Source: a virus. From it: 64,000 nucleotides of DNA. Both the position numbers and the translations under genes were made by a program. The stretch is taken from positions 282,857-346,856 of the IMG/VR virus record IMGVR_UViG_3300027759_000045, one strand, 5' to 3'. Each line of letters starts with the position of its first letter. Positions within the stretch are counted from its first letter, which is position 1. Positions 25,376-34,293 of this stretch are shown in pieces. The notes beneath the pieces were generated by a model. That model ran no database searches. It was not told the DNA's origin and worked only from the letters and a program-made list of their open reading frames with translations.

Positions 25376-25836
25376 AGAAAATCTATTACGAAAAAAAAGG
25401 CCGCAGGTATGTGCCTGTGAGTGAGTACGACAGCGAGTACTTGGACAGTTTCTCTCGAGGCACACATCTTGTAATGTGCTATCCGGGCGGACAGAGTCGT
25501 CGTTTCAATATTGATCCTGCTTATGCTCCTATGATTGCCGCTGGCCGTGTTGCTGAAGAAGCTATCTGCGAGGTGATTCGCAAAGTTAGCGAACTACGTC
25601 CACAACAAACTCCTATCACTCTGGGACAAAAGAAAGCCTGGGAGAAATTGGCCAAAGAATTTGGCAGCGAACTTGCCACATTGTCTGGGCTATGCATACG
25701 TGACTGTGCCGAAGCAGGGGTCAAGGCCATGCAGGCAGAAGCTGACAAATTGATGAAGCACGAAAGTGTTCGAGTGGCATATGAGCAATTCCTATTGGTA
25801 TGTAAACTAACACAATCTGACTCAGAACGAAAATAA
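25372..25836 (+). CDS. Hypothetical protein, 154 aa
   Basis: N-terminal YYEKKGRRYVPVSEYDSEY with a beta-type GTHLVMCYPGG segment, then an Ala/Glu-rich helical C-terminal half. Starts in an ATGA overlap with the 141-aa gene, ends 4 nt before DNA ligase. Function unknown. Confidence 0.75.
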   Translation: MKKIYYEKKGRRYVPVSEYDSEYLDSFSRGTHLVMCYPGGQSRRFNIDPAYAPMIAAGRVAEEAICEVIRKVSELRPQQTPITLGQKKAWEKLAKEFGSELATLSGLCIRDCAEAGVKAMQAEADKLMKHESVRVAYEQFLLVCKLTQSDSERK

Positions 25837-25840
25837 ATAT

Positions 25841-27214
25841 ATGAATGAAACAAACTTCTCAGACCCAAGGTTTGCGGGCACAATGGTAACAGGTTGGATT
25901 CATGACCTGGAAAGCTCGGACAGTCGAATACACAAAGAAAAAACTATTGAAAAGGCATTGGTAGCCGCCCAGTTGGGCAGTTCTGATGCACAGGCCTTCT
26001 TGTTCAATTGTTATCAGGCCTACAACCCTTTTTATGTGTTTGGCATCCGACAAGTGCCCGAGACTGAGGGCTTAACTGGTCAATCAAATCCATGGCCTAA
26101 GTTTTGGGCGTTGTTGGAAAGTCTACGTACCCGTAGCGTCACAGGTAATCGAGCACGTGAGGCCATTGATGAATGTAGCCAACAGTTTGACAGTGAAGAA
26201 TGGAACAACGTATGTCGTCGTGTCATTATTAAAGACCTGCGTTGTGGGATATCAGAGAAGACACTGAACAAAGTTCTGGGCCGAACTGAATGGAAGATCC
26301 CGGTGTTCAGTTGCCAACTGGCACAGGACAGTACAGACCATCCTAAGAAACTTCGAGGCATCAAACGTCTGGAAGTCAAGCTGGATGGTGTGCGTGTGTT
26401 GGCAGTTGTGAATGGATCTGCGTGTACATTGTACAGCCGTAATGGCAAAGAGTTTGAGAACTTCCCACAGATTGCAGACTTTATTGAAGAACATCGCAAA
26501 GCATTCCAACGTGATTCTGCCTTTGGCGGACAGTTTGTGTTGGATGGTGAGATTGTGGGCAAGAATTTCCAGGACTTGATGAAACAAGCACAACGCAAAC
26601 GAGATGCCAAAACCACAGACATGATTTATCATGTATTTGATATCTTGCCACTGAGTGAGTTCCGCGATGGTTTCTGTAATCTACAGCAACACAACCGTAT
26701 CGATCTGTTGAAACGTACACAAACACACCTGCCAGAATCTGGCTGTGTGCAGATCATGCCCGGCATGGATGTGGACTTGGACACAGCCGAAGGACATGAT
26801 GTCATGCGCAGGTTTGCCGAAGCCAGTGTGGAAGAAGGCTACGAAGGTATCATGATCAAAAGCATGGATGCGCCATATGAGTGCCGACGCAGTGACTTTT
26901 GGATGAAATGGAAACCCACAATCACAGTTGATCTCAATATTGTAGGTTTTGAAGAAGGAACTGGTCGCAATCAGGGCCGGTTGGGTGCTATAATATGTGA
27001 AGGAGTTGATAATGACAGAAATATTCGTGTTAATGTTGGTAGCGGTTTGTCTGATAGCAATCGCGATGAGTATTGGGCCGCTCGCGATGAGCTTCTTGCT
27101 CGGGTGGTTGAGGTTGAAGCGGACGCAGTTACTCAAAACCAAGACGGATCATACAGTTTGAGATTTCCTCGCTTTGTGCGATTCCGTGGATTTGAACCAG
27201 GAGAGAAATTGTGA
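25841..27214 (+). CDS. ATP-dependent DNA ligase (T4 gp30-like)
   Basis: 457 aa. Lys180 in KLDGVR is the adenylated lysine (motif I). FVLDGEIVG is motif III, EGYEGIMIK motif IV and WMKWKP motif V, followed by an OB-type C-terminal domain (GSGLSD...RFPRFVRFRG). The N-terminal 150 residues match the DNA-binding region of T4-type ligases. Seals nicks in replication and repair. No strong ribosome binding site; probably translated from the upstream mRNA. Confidence 0.96.
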   Translation: MNETNFSDPRFAGTMVTGWIHDLESSDSRIHKEKTIEKALVAAQLGSSDAQAFLFNCYQAYNPFYVFGIRQVPETEGLTGQSNPWPKFWALLESLRTRSVTGNRAREAIDECSQQFDSEEWNNVCRRVIIKDLRCGISEKTLNKVLGRTEWKIPVFSCQLAQDSTDHPKKLRGIKRLEVKLDGVRVLAVVNGSACTLYSRNGKEFENFPQIADFIEEHRKAFQRDSAFGGQFVLDGEIVGKNFQDLMKQAQRKRDAKTTDMIYHVFDILPLSEFRDGFCNLQQHNRIDLLKRTQTHLPESGCVQIMPGMDVDLDTAEGHDVMRRFAEASVEEGYEGIMIKSMDAPYECRRSDFWMKWKPTITVDLNIVGFEEGTGRNQGRLGAIICEGVDNDRNIRVNVGSGLSDSNRDEYWAARDELLARVVEVEADAVTQNQDGSYSLRFPRFVRFRGFEPGEKL

Positions 27215-27230
27215 AGGTACACCAAAAGTA

Positions 27231-27259
27231 TTGACATATTAAACAGATTGTTATATACT
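27231..27259 (+). promoter_or_regulatory. Sigma70-type promoter
   Basis: TTGACA, 17-bp spacer, TATACT, directly after the ligase gene. The spacer differs from the cassette family. Serves the operon starting at 27282. Confidence 0.8.
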
Positions 27260-27281
27260 ACATGTTATTAAGGAAAACATC

Positions 27282-27494
27282 ATGGCGAAAACTAAAACAG
27301 TAAACAAAATCAGTGACAAATTGGTCAAGGTCGGCGAATCATTCTCAGTGTACATGTACGACAATGCATACATGATTGAAGTAAGTGGCCGCGACAGTGA
27401 AAACGACTACAAAACAGTCAAGCTCATGGTTCCTGCATTGGATCAATTGCAGGCCCTGATCAAAGAAACTACAGAAATGGACCGGGATGACTAA
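27282..27494 (+). CDS. Hypothetical protein, 70 aa
   Basis: Lys-rich start followed by a beta-type stretch (GESFSVYMYDNAYMIEVSG) and a helical end. AAGGAAAAC ribosome binding site. First gene of a run of small genes to 29495. Function unknown. Confidence 0.75.
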   Translation: MAKTKTVNKISDKLVKVGESFSVYMYDNAYMIEVSGRDSENDYKTVKLMVPALDQLQALIKETTEMDRDD

Positions 27495-27496
27495 TC

Positions 27497-27907
27497 ATGG
27501 CAACTTGGATATTAAAAACCCTGCACAAAAAGTCTGCTGTTGAACGACAGTTCTGGTTCAAAGCCGGCAAAACAATCATTCGCGAAGAAGGTTATCGGTG
27601 GGGCGAATTCTATTGTGAAAGCGATGATCGACCAGAGATTGACTTGGTCAATGCTGATGGATATAATCTAAGCGAAAGCGACTACGACTGGGAACTGACC
27701 AGTCTTGATGATGGCTGTTGGGCTGATTGGACTTTTCCAGAAGACATGACGGAAGAAGAGCAAGCAGAGATTGAAGCAGCCTGGGATGAAGATTACTTTG
27801 ACGGCATGGAAGAATTGGGGTGGCGCAATGATGATACAGAATACATCTTACGAGGTCCGTTGGAACTGTCTGATGAAGATGGTACAGTAATAGCACAAGG
27901 AGAATGA
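27497..27907 (+). CDS. Acidic hypothetical protein, 136 aa
   Basis: Highly acidic C-terminal two thirds (EDMTEEEQAEIEAAWDED) with many Trp. Acidity could mimic nucleic acid, but that is speculation. Ends in overlap with a small membrane gene. Confidence 0.75.
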   Translation: MATWILKTLHKKSAVERQFWFKAGKTIIREEGYRWGEFYCESDDRPEIDLVNADGYNLSESDYDWELTSLDDGCWADWTFPEDMTEEEQAEIEAAWDEDYFDGMEELGWRNDDTEYILRGPLELSDEDGTVIAQGE

Positions 27908-28086
27908 TGATGGGTAAATTTTTAGAATGGTGTAATCGTAACAGTAAATCAATTAGCCTTACAATCGGCGGGTTGAATCTACTGTCTGGGCTAAGTGCAT
28001 TGATTAATAGCAACTATGCACTTGCTATAGTGGGATTTACAATTGGTGGCGCCCTTATATTTGACGCTTATCGGGGATTCAAATGA
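27904..28086 (+). CDS. Small membrane protein, 60 aa
   Basis: Two hydrophobic segments (about 18-34 and 40-54) and a basic N-terminus. ATG repeats at the start overlap the stop of the acidic gene. The end overlaps the next gene (ATGA). Function unknown. Confidence 0.7.
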   Translation: MMMGKFLEWCNRNSKSISLTIGGLNLLSGLSALINSNYALAIVGFTIGGALIFDAYRGFK

Positions 28087-28634
28087 TCACAATGCAACAG
28101 TTTATGGAAGCTATTAATTATCGTATCTCCGAAGGCGGCGATTACGGATGGGCTTGTTACGGTTCTAATTCACATCAACTGAGTGCGTGGAACGGTGTTC
28201 ACGGTACCGGCGGCTGGAGTGCCAATATTGTGTTTAGTACCAAAAGTCAAAAGGTATACGAAGTGACAGTGTGTGACTACACACACGAACGTGCATATCG
28301 CTTGATCAATCCCAAGTACCGAGACAAGAACACAGCCGAGGCTACCCGTCGTGGTGAGTTGGGTAATCAAGCATGGGACGATGTTGACTACATTGACTTG
28401 GAGATCGAAGAAGATTTCCTGGAAAAGATGGAGGCCATTGTGGCAGGTGAGATCTACGACACTCGTGTACAAATGCAAGTGGATTTTTCGGATGAAGAGC
28501 TGTTGACATACATGAAGCTAGCACATGACCAGGACATGACATTTAATGAATTTGTTGAACAAGCATTAAGAGCCGCAATTGAGCAACACAAGTCGGACAA
28601 GTTTGCAGATGACTATGCACAAGATTTAGGATAA
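28083..28634 (+). CDS. Hypothetical protein with ribbon-helix-helix-like C-terminus, 183 aa
   Basis: N-terminal domain rich in Gly, Trp and Tyr (GDYGWACYGSNSHQLSAWNG). The last 50 residues (VQMQVDFSDEEL then TFNEFVEQALRAAIE) have the strand-helix-helix pattern of ribbon-helix-helix DNA-binding proteins. The fusion could be a phage transcription regulator. Inference from pattern only. Confidence 0.65.
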   Translation: MITMQQFMEAINYRISEGGDYGWACYGSNSHQLSAWNGVHGTGGWSANIVFSTKSQKVYEVTVCDYTHERAYRLINPKYRDKNTAEATRRGELGNQAWDDVDYIDLEIEEDFLEKMEAIVAGEIYDTRVQMQVDFSDEELLTYMKLAHDQDMTFNEFVEQALRAAIEQHKSDKFADDYAQDLG

Positions 28635-28635
28635 T

Positions 28636-29100
28636 ATGGCCGTAATAAAAAGTGTACGGTCTGATTATTATTTAAATTTTATCAAGGACGATCCTGTTCG
28701 TCCTCACTTACCTGTCTTTTGGCGTGTGGATCCCAATCGTGAAGTGTATGTGTTAGAAGATGATACTACAAATGAAGTACTGGCCGTAATCTGTGCGGCA
28801 TTCTGCAATCAAGTTCCCACAGACGAAGGCGAGTTAGAAAAGTTTTCTACTCCTACCACTCCCGATGAACCTATTGGTGAAGTCGTGGTGTTCTACACAG
28901 TATGGAGTTACCGACCTGGTGCTGGCCGAGAACTTGTTTTGGGTGCAGCCAAACTGATCAAAGATACAATGCCAGTAAAACGATTTATAACATTAAGTCC
29001 GCAAACTGAAATGGCTCGTAAATTTCATTTGCGTAACGGTGCAGTTGTATTACAAGTCAACACAACATCGGTCAATTACGAATATCTATTCAATGAATGA
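28636..29100 (+). CDS. GNAT-like acetyltransferase-fold protein, 154 aa
   Basis: VWSYRPGAGRELVLGAAKLI resembles the acetyl-CoA pyrophosphate loop of GNAT enzymes, and a C-terminal MARKFHLRNGA is typical of motif B. I recall similar proteins in T4-like phages. Substrate unknown. Overlaps the next gene by 4 nt. Confidence 0.65.
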   Translation: MAVIKSVRSDYYLNFIKDDPVRPHLPVFWRVDPNREVYVLEDDTTNEVLAVICAAFCNQVPTDEGELEKFSTPTTPDEPIGEVVVFYTVWSYRPGAGRELVLGAAKLIKDTMPVKRFITLSPQTEMARKFHLRNGAVVLQVNTTSVNYEYLFNE

Positions 29101-29495
29101 TACAAGAAACCGAACAAGAAAAACTCATACGCTATCTTAAAGGCGTTCGGTATGTGGTCATTAACACATGCCATGGTGGATATGGGCTAAGTCAAGAAGC
29201 TGAGTTTTTATATCTTAAACAATCATTGACTGACTACACAACACAAGATCGAGAAAGCCGTTTTGATACTGAACGATACGGGCCGCTAATTCTGGTCAAT
29301 GGAAAGATCTGGTACAGCAGTGATATTCCGCGTGATGATCCAGTGCTGGTGTCAGTGGTGCGTGAGCTGGGTGACCGAGCCAATGGTAATTTTGCCGAGT
29401 TAAAAATTGTAGAGGTACCTGCCTCAGTAGACTGGCAAATAGACGAATATGACGGCAGAGAATGGATCGCCGAAGTGCATCGAACATGGGACTAA
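29097..29495 (+). CDS. Hypothetical protein, 132 aa
   Basis: INTCHGGYGLSQEAEFLY and FDTERYGPLI motifs occur in an uncharacterised family in phages and bacteria. C-terminal region (VDWQIDEYDGREWI) is also conserved in my memory. No catalytic site known. Confidence 0.75.
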   Translation: MIQETEQEKLIRYLKGVRYVVINTCHGGYGLSQEAEFLYLKQSLTDYTTQDRESRFDTERYGPLILVNGKIWYSSDIPRDDPVLVSVVRELGDRANGNFAELKIVEVPASVDWQIDEYDGREWIAEVHRTWD

Positions 29496-29501
29496 AACAG
29501 A

Positions 29502-29507
29502 TAAATA
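29502..29507 (+). promoter_or_regulatory. Late-promoter-like TAAATA box
   Basis: Ends 7 nt before the ATG at 29515, with no ribosome binding site between; predicted leaderless transcript. Confidence 0.5.
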
Positions 29508-29514
29508 TTACACT

Positions 29515-31050
29515 ATGTTTCTAAGTTTAATTACGTTGGCAGTGGCACTGAGCCTGTCGGTCATTGCGGCCTGGTATTCAATTGCAGGCCTTGCGGCCAT
29601 ATTTGCCGCCGCTGTGGTGCCAATCATAATCATGGGTGGCATCCTAGAACTGGCCAAAGTAGTGGTCACGCTGTGGCTACATGAACACTGGCGCCAATGC
29701 CGTTGGTTAATGAAGGCTTATCTGGTACCAGCGGTGTTTATGCTGATGGTTATCACTTCCATGGGTATCTTTGGATTTCTTTCCAAAGCACATTCTGATC
29801 AAAGCATGGTGTCCGGCGACGTACAAGCCAAAATTGCTTTGTATGACGAAAAGATCAAAATTGAACGGGAAAACATAGATGCTAATCGCCGAGCACTCAA
29901 ACAGATGGATGAGGCTGTGGACCAAGTTATGGGTCGCAGTGCAGATGAAAAAGGGGCGGACAAAGCAGTTGCCATACGCAGAGCCCAGCAGAAAGAACGT
30001 GCTCGCCTCCTTACAGACATTGCAGAAGCTCAAAAGAAAATCACAGTTCTCAATGAACAACGTGCGCCGATTGCGGTCGAAGTACGCAAAGTAGAAGCCG
30101 AAGTTGGGCCGATCAAATACATAGCCGCACTTATCTATGGTGACAATCCTGACTCTAATCTATTAGAAAAAGCAGTACGCTGGGTGATTATAATATTGGT
30201 CACAGTGTTTGACCCATTGGCCATCATGATGCTGTTGGCTGCCAGTGAGAGTCTAAGGTGGCACAGAGAAAAAAAATACAAAGCAGACGACGGTCCATTG
30301 ACTGATGAACAAGTAGAACAGCTACGAGATCTAGTAGAAGATTTGCCTGCAGGAAACCCAGTTGTTGTCAGCACCTTGTTTCCAGAAGACACCACTATTA
30401 ACTGTGCCCGATGTGATACTACTCTGGTAGATGCACCTGGCATTGGACTATTTTGTCCCAACAAAGATTGTAACACAAACGGAGAGCAACATGACGCAGA
30501 CGAAGATTTACCCGTGGCAGAAGTTCCTACTGACAGGATTGATGAAACAGAAACAATCAAAAAGGATGTCGTTGCCGACAATATTGAAACACCCGATACA
30601 GAAGATGATCACCTGGACGAAATGGATGCTGAAACCAAAGCAGCCGCACGTCGGTGGAAAGAAGACCACCCGACCCGCACCTTAAAGGCACAACGACGTT
30701 TATACGAACTCGGTGCAATTGATAACCTACCTTGGATGGATCCTGCATATCTGGAACTAACACCTGACAACGCACCTGCAAAAGAAAACTCCACTGGATT
30801 TGGAACAGTATTTCCGTCGGCTCCAATGAAAGGTGACACTTTCTTGCGTGTTGATCGGTTGCCAAGTGTACTGTACAAGTACAATGGAAATAATTGGATA
30901 GAGGTAGACAAGCAATTAAACAATCGCTATGCTTACAATGAAGCCTACATTGATCACTTGATTGTGAAAATTGATTCAGGTGAATATGATCCGGACCTGT
31001 TGAGTGAAGCAGAACAAGAACAAATCAAACGCCGCTTGACTGGACAATAA
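29515..31050 (+). CDS. Multi-pass coiled-coil membrane protein with zinc-ribbon tail, 511 aa
   Basis: Start chosen at 29515 because it gives a clean membrane N-terminus. Three hydrophobic segments in the first 95 residues, a long coiled coil (about 100-200), a fourth segment near 225-245 and a soluble tail. The tail holds C-x2-C ... C-x4-C (CARCDTTL, CPNKDC), a zinc-ribbon pattern, and an acidic linker. I recall the membrane plus coiled-coil part from T4-like marine phages. Function unknown; it may organise a membrane-linked complex. Confidence 0.8.
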   Translation: MFLSLITLAVALSLSVIAAWYSIAGLAAIFAAAVVPIIIMGGILELAKVVVTLWLHEHWRQCRWLMKAYLVPAVFMLMVITSMGIFGFLSKAHSDQSMVSGDVQAKIALYDEKIKIERENIDANRRALKQMDEAVDQVMGRSADEKGADKAVAIRRAQQKERARLLTDIAEAQKKITVLNEQRAPIAVEVRKVEAEVGPIKYIAALIYGDNPDSNLLEKAVRWVIIILVTVFDPLAIMMLLAASESLRWHREKKYKADDGPLTDEQVEQLRDLVEDLPAGNPVVVSTLFPEDTTINCARCDTTLVDAPGIGLFCPNKDCNTNGEQHDADEDLPVAEVPTDRIDETETIKKDVVADNIETPDTEDDHLDEMDAETKAAARRWKEDHPTRTLKAQRRLYELGAIDNLPWMDPAYLELTPDNAPAKENSTGFGTVFPSAPMKGDTFLRVDRLPSVLYKYNGNNWIEVDKQLNNRYAYNEAYIDHLIVKIDSGEYDPDLLSEAEQEQIKRRLTGQ

Positions 31051-31051
31051 C

Positions 31052-32251
31052 ATGATCTCTAAAACAACACCTACACATTGTAATTTTTGTAACAAGCACA
31101 AAGACCAAGTGGGCAAACTGATTGTAGGACACAATGTTGGTATATGCAACGAGTGTGTGGAATTCTGTCACGGGCTGTTGCTGTCAAAAGAACATGCTGT
31201 AAAATCTACTGTACAGTCTGTACTAGACCCACGTGAGATACACCAGTACCTGGATCAATATGTGATTGGACAGTCCGGTGCCAAGATTGTGTTAAGTGTA
31301 GCAATTACCAATCACTACAAACGAATTGGTAATCCAGATCCCCAAAACGAAATACAAAAAGCCAACATCTTAATGACTGGGCCAACCGGCACAGGTAAAA
31401 CACTTATGGCTCGCACAGTGGCCCGGTACTTGGATGTGCCGTTTGTTATTGCAGACGCCACAACACTGACAGAAGCAGGATATGTAGGTGACGATGTTGA
31501 CAGTTTAATTGCTAGACTATTCCATGCCAGCGGCAACGATGTTGAACGCACACAACGTGGAATTGTGTTCCTAGACGAAGTAGATAAGATTGCTCGCAAA
31601 GGTGAAAGTAGTACTGTATCACGTGATGTGAGTGGCGAAGGTGTTCAACAAGCACTGCTTAAACTGATCGAAGGCACACGATGTAAAGTGCCAAATCAAG
31701 GAGTGCGCAAAACATCCAGCAGTGAAACAATTGACATTGACACTGCCAACATACTGTTTATTGTAGGTGGTGCATTTGTTGGACTAGACAAAGTGATCAA
31801 AGCACGTACACAAGGCACGTCGATTGGGTTTGGCGCCAGCACTGTCAAAGAAAATGTATCCGAAGCAATCACACCCGACGATTTAGTACGTTATGGAATG
31901 ATTCCAGAGTTTGTGGGACGGTTCCCATCTATTATACAGTTGGAAGAACTAACTAAATCTCAACTTATTACTATTTTGACAGAAGTAAAAAACAACTTGG
32001 TCAGTCAGTACAGATGGTTGTTTAACCAGGATGGTGTGGCCCTGGACTTTGATGCCGACAGTATAGACCTAATTGCAGAACGCACAATCACCACAAAAAC
32101 TGGTGCTCGTGGATTACACACAGAACTCGAACGTGTACTCTTGCCCCATATGTACAACTTAAAAGATTATCAGTCTCGCAATATTTTAAAAATTGCCATT
32201 GATAAAACACAAGTTACTACTCCTATCCGATTAGAACAACAAAATTCGTAA
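31052..32251 (+). CDS. clpX: ClpX, ATPase subunit of Clp protease
   Basis: 399 aa, near full length. Zinc-binding Cys10, 13, 32, 35; Walker A GPTGTGKT; Walker B IVFLDEVDK; GYVGDDVDS pore loop; sensor regions to the C-terminus. TSIGFGAS keeps the IGF motif that docks on ClpP. It unfolds substrates for ClpP. Unlike an unfoldase-only homologue it should still couple to the protease, either the host ClpP or the phage ClpPs at 52801 and 56797. Lies one nt after the membrane protein. Confidence 0.97.
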   Translation: MISKTTPTHCNFCNKHKDQVGKLIVGHNVGICNECVEFCHGLLLSKEHAVKSTVQSVLDPREIHQYLDQYVIGQSGAKIVLSVAITNHYKRIGNPDPQNEIQKANILMTGPTGTGKTLMARTVARYLDVPFVIADATTLTEAGYVGDDVDSLIARLFHASGNDVERTQRGIVFLDEVDKIARKGESSTVSRDVSGEGVQQALLKLIEGTRCKVPNQGVRKTSSSETIDIDTANILFIVGGAFVGLDKVIKARTQGTSIGFGASTVKENVSEAITPDDLVRYGMIPEFVGRFPSIIQLEELTKSQLITILTEVKNNLVSQYRWLFNQDGVALDFDADSIDLIAERTITTKTGARGLHTELERVLLPHMYNLKDYQSRNILKIAIDKTQVTTPIRLEQQNS

Positions 32252-32259
32252 CAGATCAG

Positions 32260-32288
32260 TTGACACAGCACTCAGCATGTGTTATAAT
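32260..32288 (+). promoter_or_regulatory. Sigma70-type promoter
   Basis: TTGACA, 17-bp spacer, TATAAT, upstream of the groES-like gene with AAGGAA as ribosome binding site. Confidence 0.85.
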
Positions 32289-32309
32289 TCATTATTATAA
32301 GGAAACACT

Positions 32310-32606
32310 ATGAAATTAATCCCTATTCGTGACCGCATCGTTGTGCAGTTGATTGAAGCAGAAACTACAACTGCCAGTGGTCTAATTATCCCAGATGCAG
32401 CCGCAGAAAAACCCAGCCAGGGCGATGTACTTGCTGTGGGCACAGGTCGTATTGCCGAAGATGGCGAACTAGTGCCGATGGTGGTTAAGGTCGGCGATCG
32501 TGTGTTGTTCAGCAAAACTGCTGTGCAAAAAGTCAAAGTTGACAACAAAGAATTTAACTTTGTGTACGAAACCGACATCATGGCAATTATAAAACAAACT
32601 GTATAA
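32310..32606 (+). CDS. groES: GroES-like co-chaperonin
   Basis: 98 aa, family length. Starts MKLIPIRDRIVVQLIEAE, has the mobile loop (ASGLIIPDAAAEKPSQG) and the VGDRVLFSKTA and MAIIK strands. Caps GroEL; T4 gp31 plays this role for capsid folding. No GroEL is in the window, so it presumably works with host GroEL. Confidence 0.95.
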   Translation: MKLIPIRDRIVVQLIEAETTTASGLIIPDAAAEKPSQGDVLAVGTGRIAEDGELVPMVVKVGDRVLFSKTAVQKVKVDNKEFNFVYETDIMAIIKQTV

Positions 32607-32615
32607 AATCTGTGA

Positions 32616-32649
32616 TAAATAATATTGTAGTGCCCATAGTGGGGCTACA
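32616..32649 (+). promoter_or_regulatory. Late promoter with leader hairpin
   Basis: TAAATA at 32616-32621 followed by an imperfect TGTAG...CTACA hairpin (32626-32649), then AAAGGAG before the Hsp20 start. Confidence 0.65.
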
Positions 32650-32684
32650 TTATAAGTCATCTTGCTTAATAAAGGAGAAAACAA

Positions 32685-33140
32685 ATGACAAAAACTCTCA
32701 CCCTTCGCTCTTTCGACATTCCCGCACTGCACAAATTTGGTATCGGTTTTGATAACATGTTTGATGATCTTATGCGTGTGAGTGCTCAACAAGGCAACAC
32801 CAATTACCCGCCCTATAACATTGTACAAGTCAGCGATGACGAGTATAAGATCAGTATAGCTGTGGCCGGATTTAGTCTAGACAACTTGGCAGTGACCAAG
32901 GACAAAAAAATTCTAGTTATCGAAGGCAAACAAAATATAGGCGAGTTAATGGACGAAGAGTCTGTGAACTATTTGCACAAAGGAATCAGTGAGCGTAGTT
33001 TCCGTAGAGAATTCCAACTGGCGGACCATGTGGAAATTACCAATGCACATCTTGAACTTGGCATTTTAAGCATTCATCTAAAACGTGAAGTTCCAGAAGA
33101 AGCTCGGCCAAAGACCATTGCAATCACCTACACAGTCTAA
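32685..33140 (+). CDS. Small heat-shock protein, Hsp20/IbpA family
   Basis: 151 aa. Starts with an aromatic N-terminus (FGIGFDNMFDDLM, as in IbpA), then NYPPYNIV, then the alpha-crystallin domain with ISIAVAGFSLDNLAVT and LELGILSIHLKRE. ATP-independent holdase that keeps unfolding proteins soluble. Own late promoter with a hairpin leader and AAAGGAG. Such genes are known in cyanophages. Confidence 0.93.
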   Translation: MTKTLTLRSFDIPALHKFGIGFDNMFDDLMRVSAQQGNTNYPPYNIVQVSDDEYKISIAVAGFSLDNLAVTKDKKILVIEGKQNIGELMDEESVNYLHKGISERSFRREFQLADHVEITNAHLELGILSIHLKREVPEEARPKTIAITYTV

Positions 33141-33150
33141 TATAATAGTG

Positions 33151-33181
33151 TAAATACAGTGGGGGCATGTCATGCCCCCAC
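33151..33181 (+). promoter_or_regulatory. Late promoter with strong leader hairpin
   Basis: TAAATA (33151-33156) followed by GTGGGGGC-atgtcat-GCCCCCAC (33159-33181), a GC-rich 8-bp stem with no T run, then AAAAGGA before clpS. It could protect the mRNA 5' end. Confidence 0.7.
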
Positions 33182-33199
33182 ACTACAAAAGGATATAAA

Positions 33200-33505
33200 A
33201 TGGCAGATACAAATACAATACCAAAATCAAAAGTAGAATTTCGTGAGCCGCCATTATTCAAAATTATCTACTTGAACGATAACAAAACATCTGTGGATTT
33301 TGTAGTTGAAAGTTTGATACGACATTTTGAGTACACCGCAGAAACTGCTGTGACAATTACAGAAGATATTCACAATGCCGGATCTGCAATTGTTGCAATC
33401 TTGCCTTATGAAATTGCCGAACAAAAAGGCATTGAAGTTACACTGGATGCACGTAGTAACGATTATCCTTTGCAAATTAAATTAGAACCCGAAACCTCAC
33501 GTTAA
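33200..33505 (+). CDS. clpS: ClpS, N-degron adaptor of ClpAP-type proteases
   Basis: 101 aa from 33200, after AAAAGGA. The core FKIIYLNDNKTSVDFVVESL keeps Asn and Asp of the E. coli N-D-D pocket (LNDD, here LNDN), and IHNAG keeps the pocket histidine. EIAEQKG and PLQIKLEPE complete the fold. ClpS delivers proteins with hydrophobic N-terminal residues to ClpA. No ClpA is seen in the window. Convergent with the next gene, overlapping by 4 nt. Confidence 0.93.
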   Translation: MADTNTIPKSKVEFREPPLFKIIYLNDNKTSVDFVVESLIRHFEYTAETAVTITEDIHNAGSAIVAILPYEIAEQKGIEVTLDARSNDYPLQIKLEPETSR

Positions 33506-34293
33506 CAATCAACCACAATGCGCTTGGGGTGATAAGTCGGAGTCCAGGTAGATGAATCTTCAACTCTGCCCCGGCAGTTGTTCACGTATCTAATGCCGTG
33601 CTGATGCTGGTCAATGGCATTATGATAGTGTCCAAAGCACCAAGTTTTAACTTTGTTTTCTGTATCGCCATCCAGTGCCATCTGCATAAGAGAATTTCCC
33701 ATTACATTAAACTTATAAGTTGACGTAATCTCCATGTCATAATTTATTAAATCTATGTTTGGCACAGTGTGTGTGACAAGAACAATTGATGTAACATCAG
33801 GATGTGTTTGAAGTTTTTTAATACTGTTTCTCAAGTAAGCAACATCGTTGTATGCCATGCTGTGTATAGCACTGGTAACAGGCATGCTGACATCCATGAC
33901 ATCGCAATACCATAATCTACACTGTTCATCATCAATGCTGGAATCTAGATCATATGTCCACCAGCCGTTGGTGCCAACAAATGCAACATTGTTAACAATC
34001 ACACAGTTGTCTTGTAGAAATACTACATTTTCTATTCCAGCAACAGCTTCTTGTAGTATGTTATAACTATCACTAAGTGAGTCTAAACTGTATCTATGTT
34101 CGTTGTTGCCGTCGATATAAAACACTGCTTGATAGCATTGACCAAGATGTTCTAATGTGTCTCGCACTATTTCAACATCCATGGAAATATCGCCGGCTAC
34201 GACACAGAATGGGCTGGTGGCTATTCCGGTCCAATCAAATGTGTCTGTGGGACCTAGGTGCAGGTCACTTATGAGATCAAATGTTAACGTCAC
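33502..34293 (-). CDS. Calcineurin-like metallophosphoesterase, 263 aa
   Basis: SDLHLG (about 9-14), VAGDIS, DGNNEH (a GNxE variant of GNHE), HTVP and a C-terminal FGHYHNA match motifs I to V of the metallophosphoesterase fold. Substrate unknown; phage members include nucleotide phosphatases. Its start codon lies inside the last codons of the homing endonuclease gene upstream. Confidence 0.88.
   Translation of the reverse strand: MTLTFDLISDLHLGPTDTFDWTGIATSPFCVVAGDISMDVEIVRDTLEHLGQCYQAVFYIDGNNEHRYSLDSLSDSYNILQEAVAGIENVVFLQDNCVIVNNVAFVGTNGWWTYDLDSSIDDEQCRLWYCDVMDVSMPVTSAIHSMAYNDVAYLRNSIKKLQTHPDVTSIVLVTHTVPNIDLINYDMEITSTYKFNVMGNSLMQMALDGDTENKVKTWCFGHYHNAIDQHQHGIRYVNNCRGRVEDSSTWTPTYHPKRIVVDC

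Noticed and set aside
25834-25839. TAAATA as late promoter of DNA ligase
   Set aside because: It is one base before the ATG and its TAA is the previous stop; +1 would fall inside the ligase gene.
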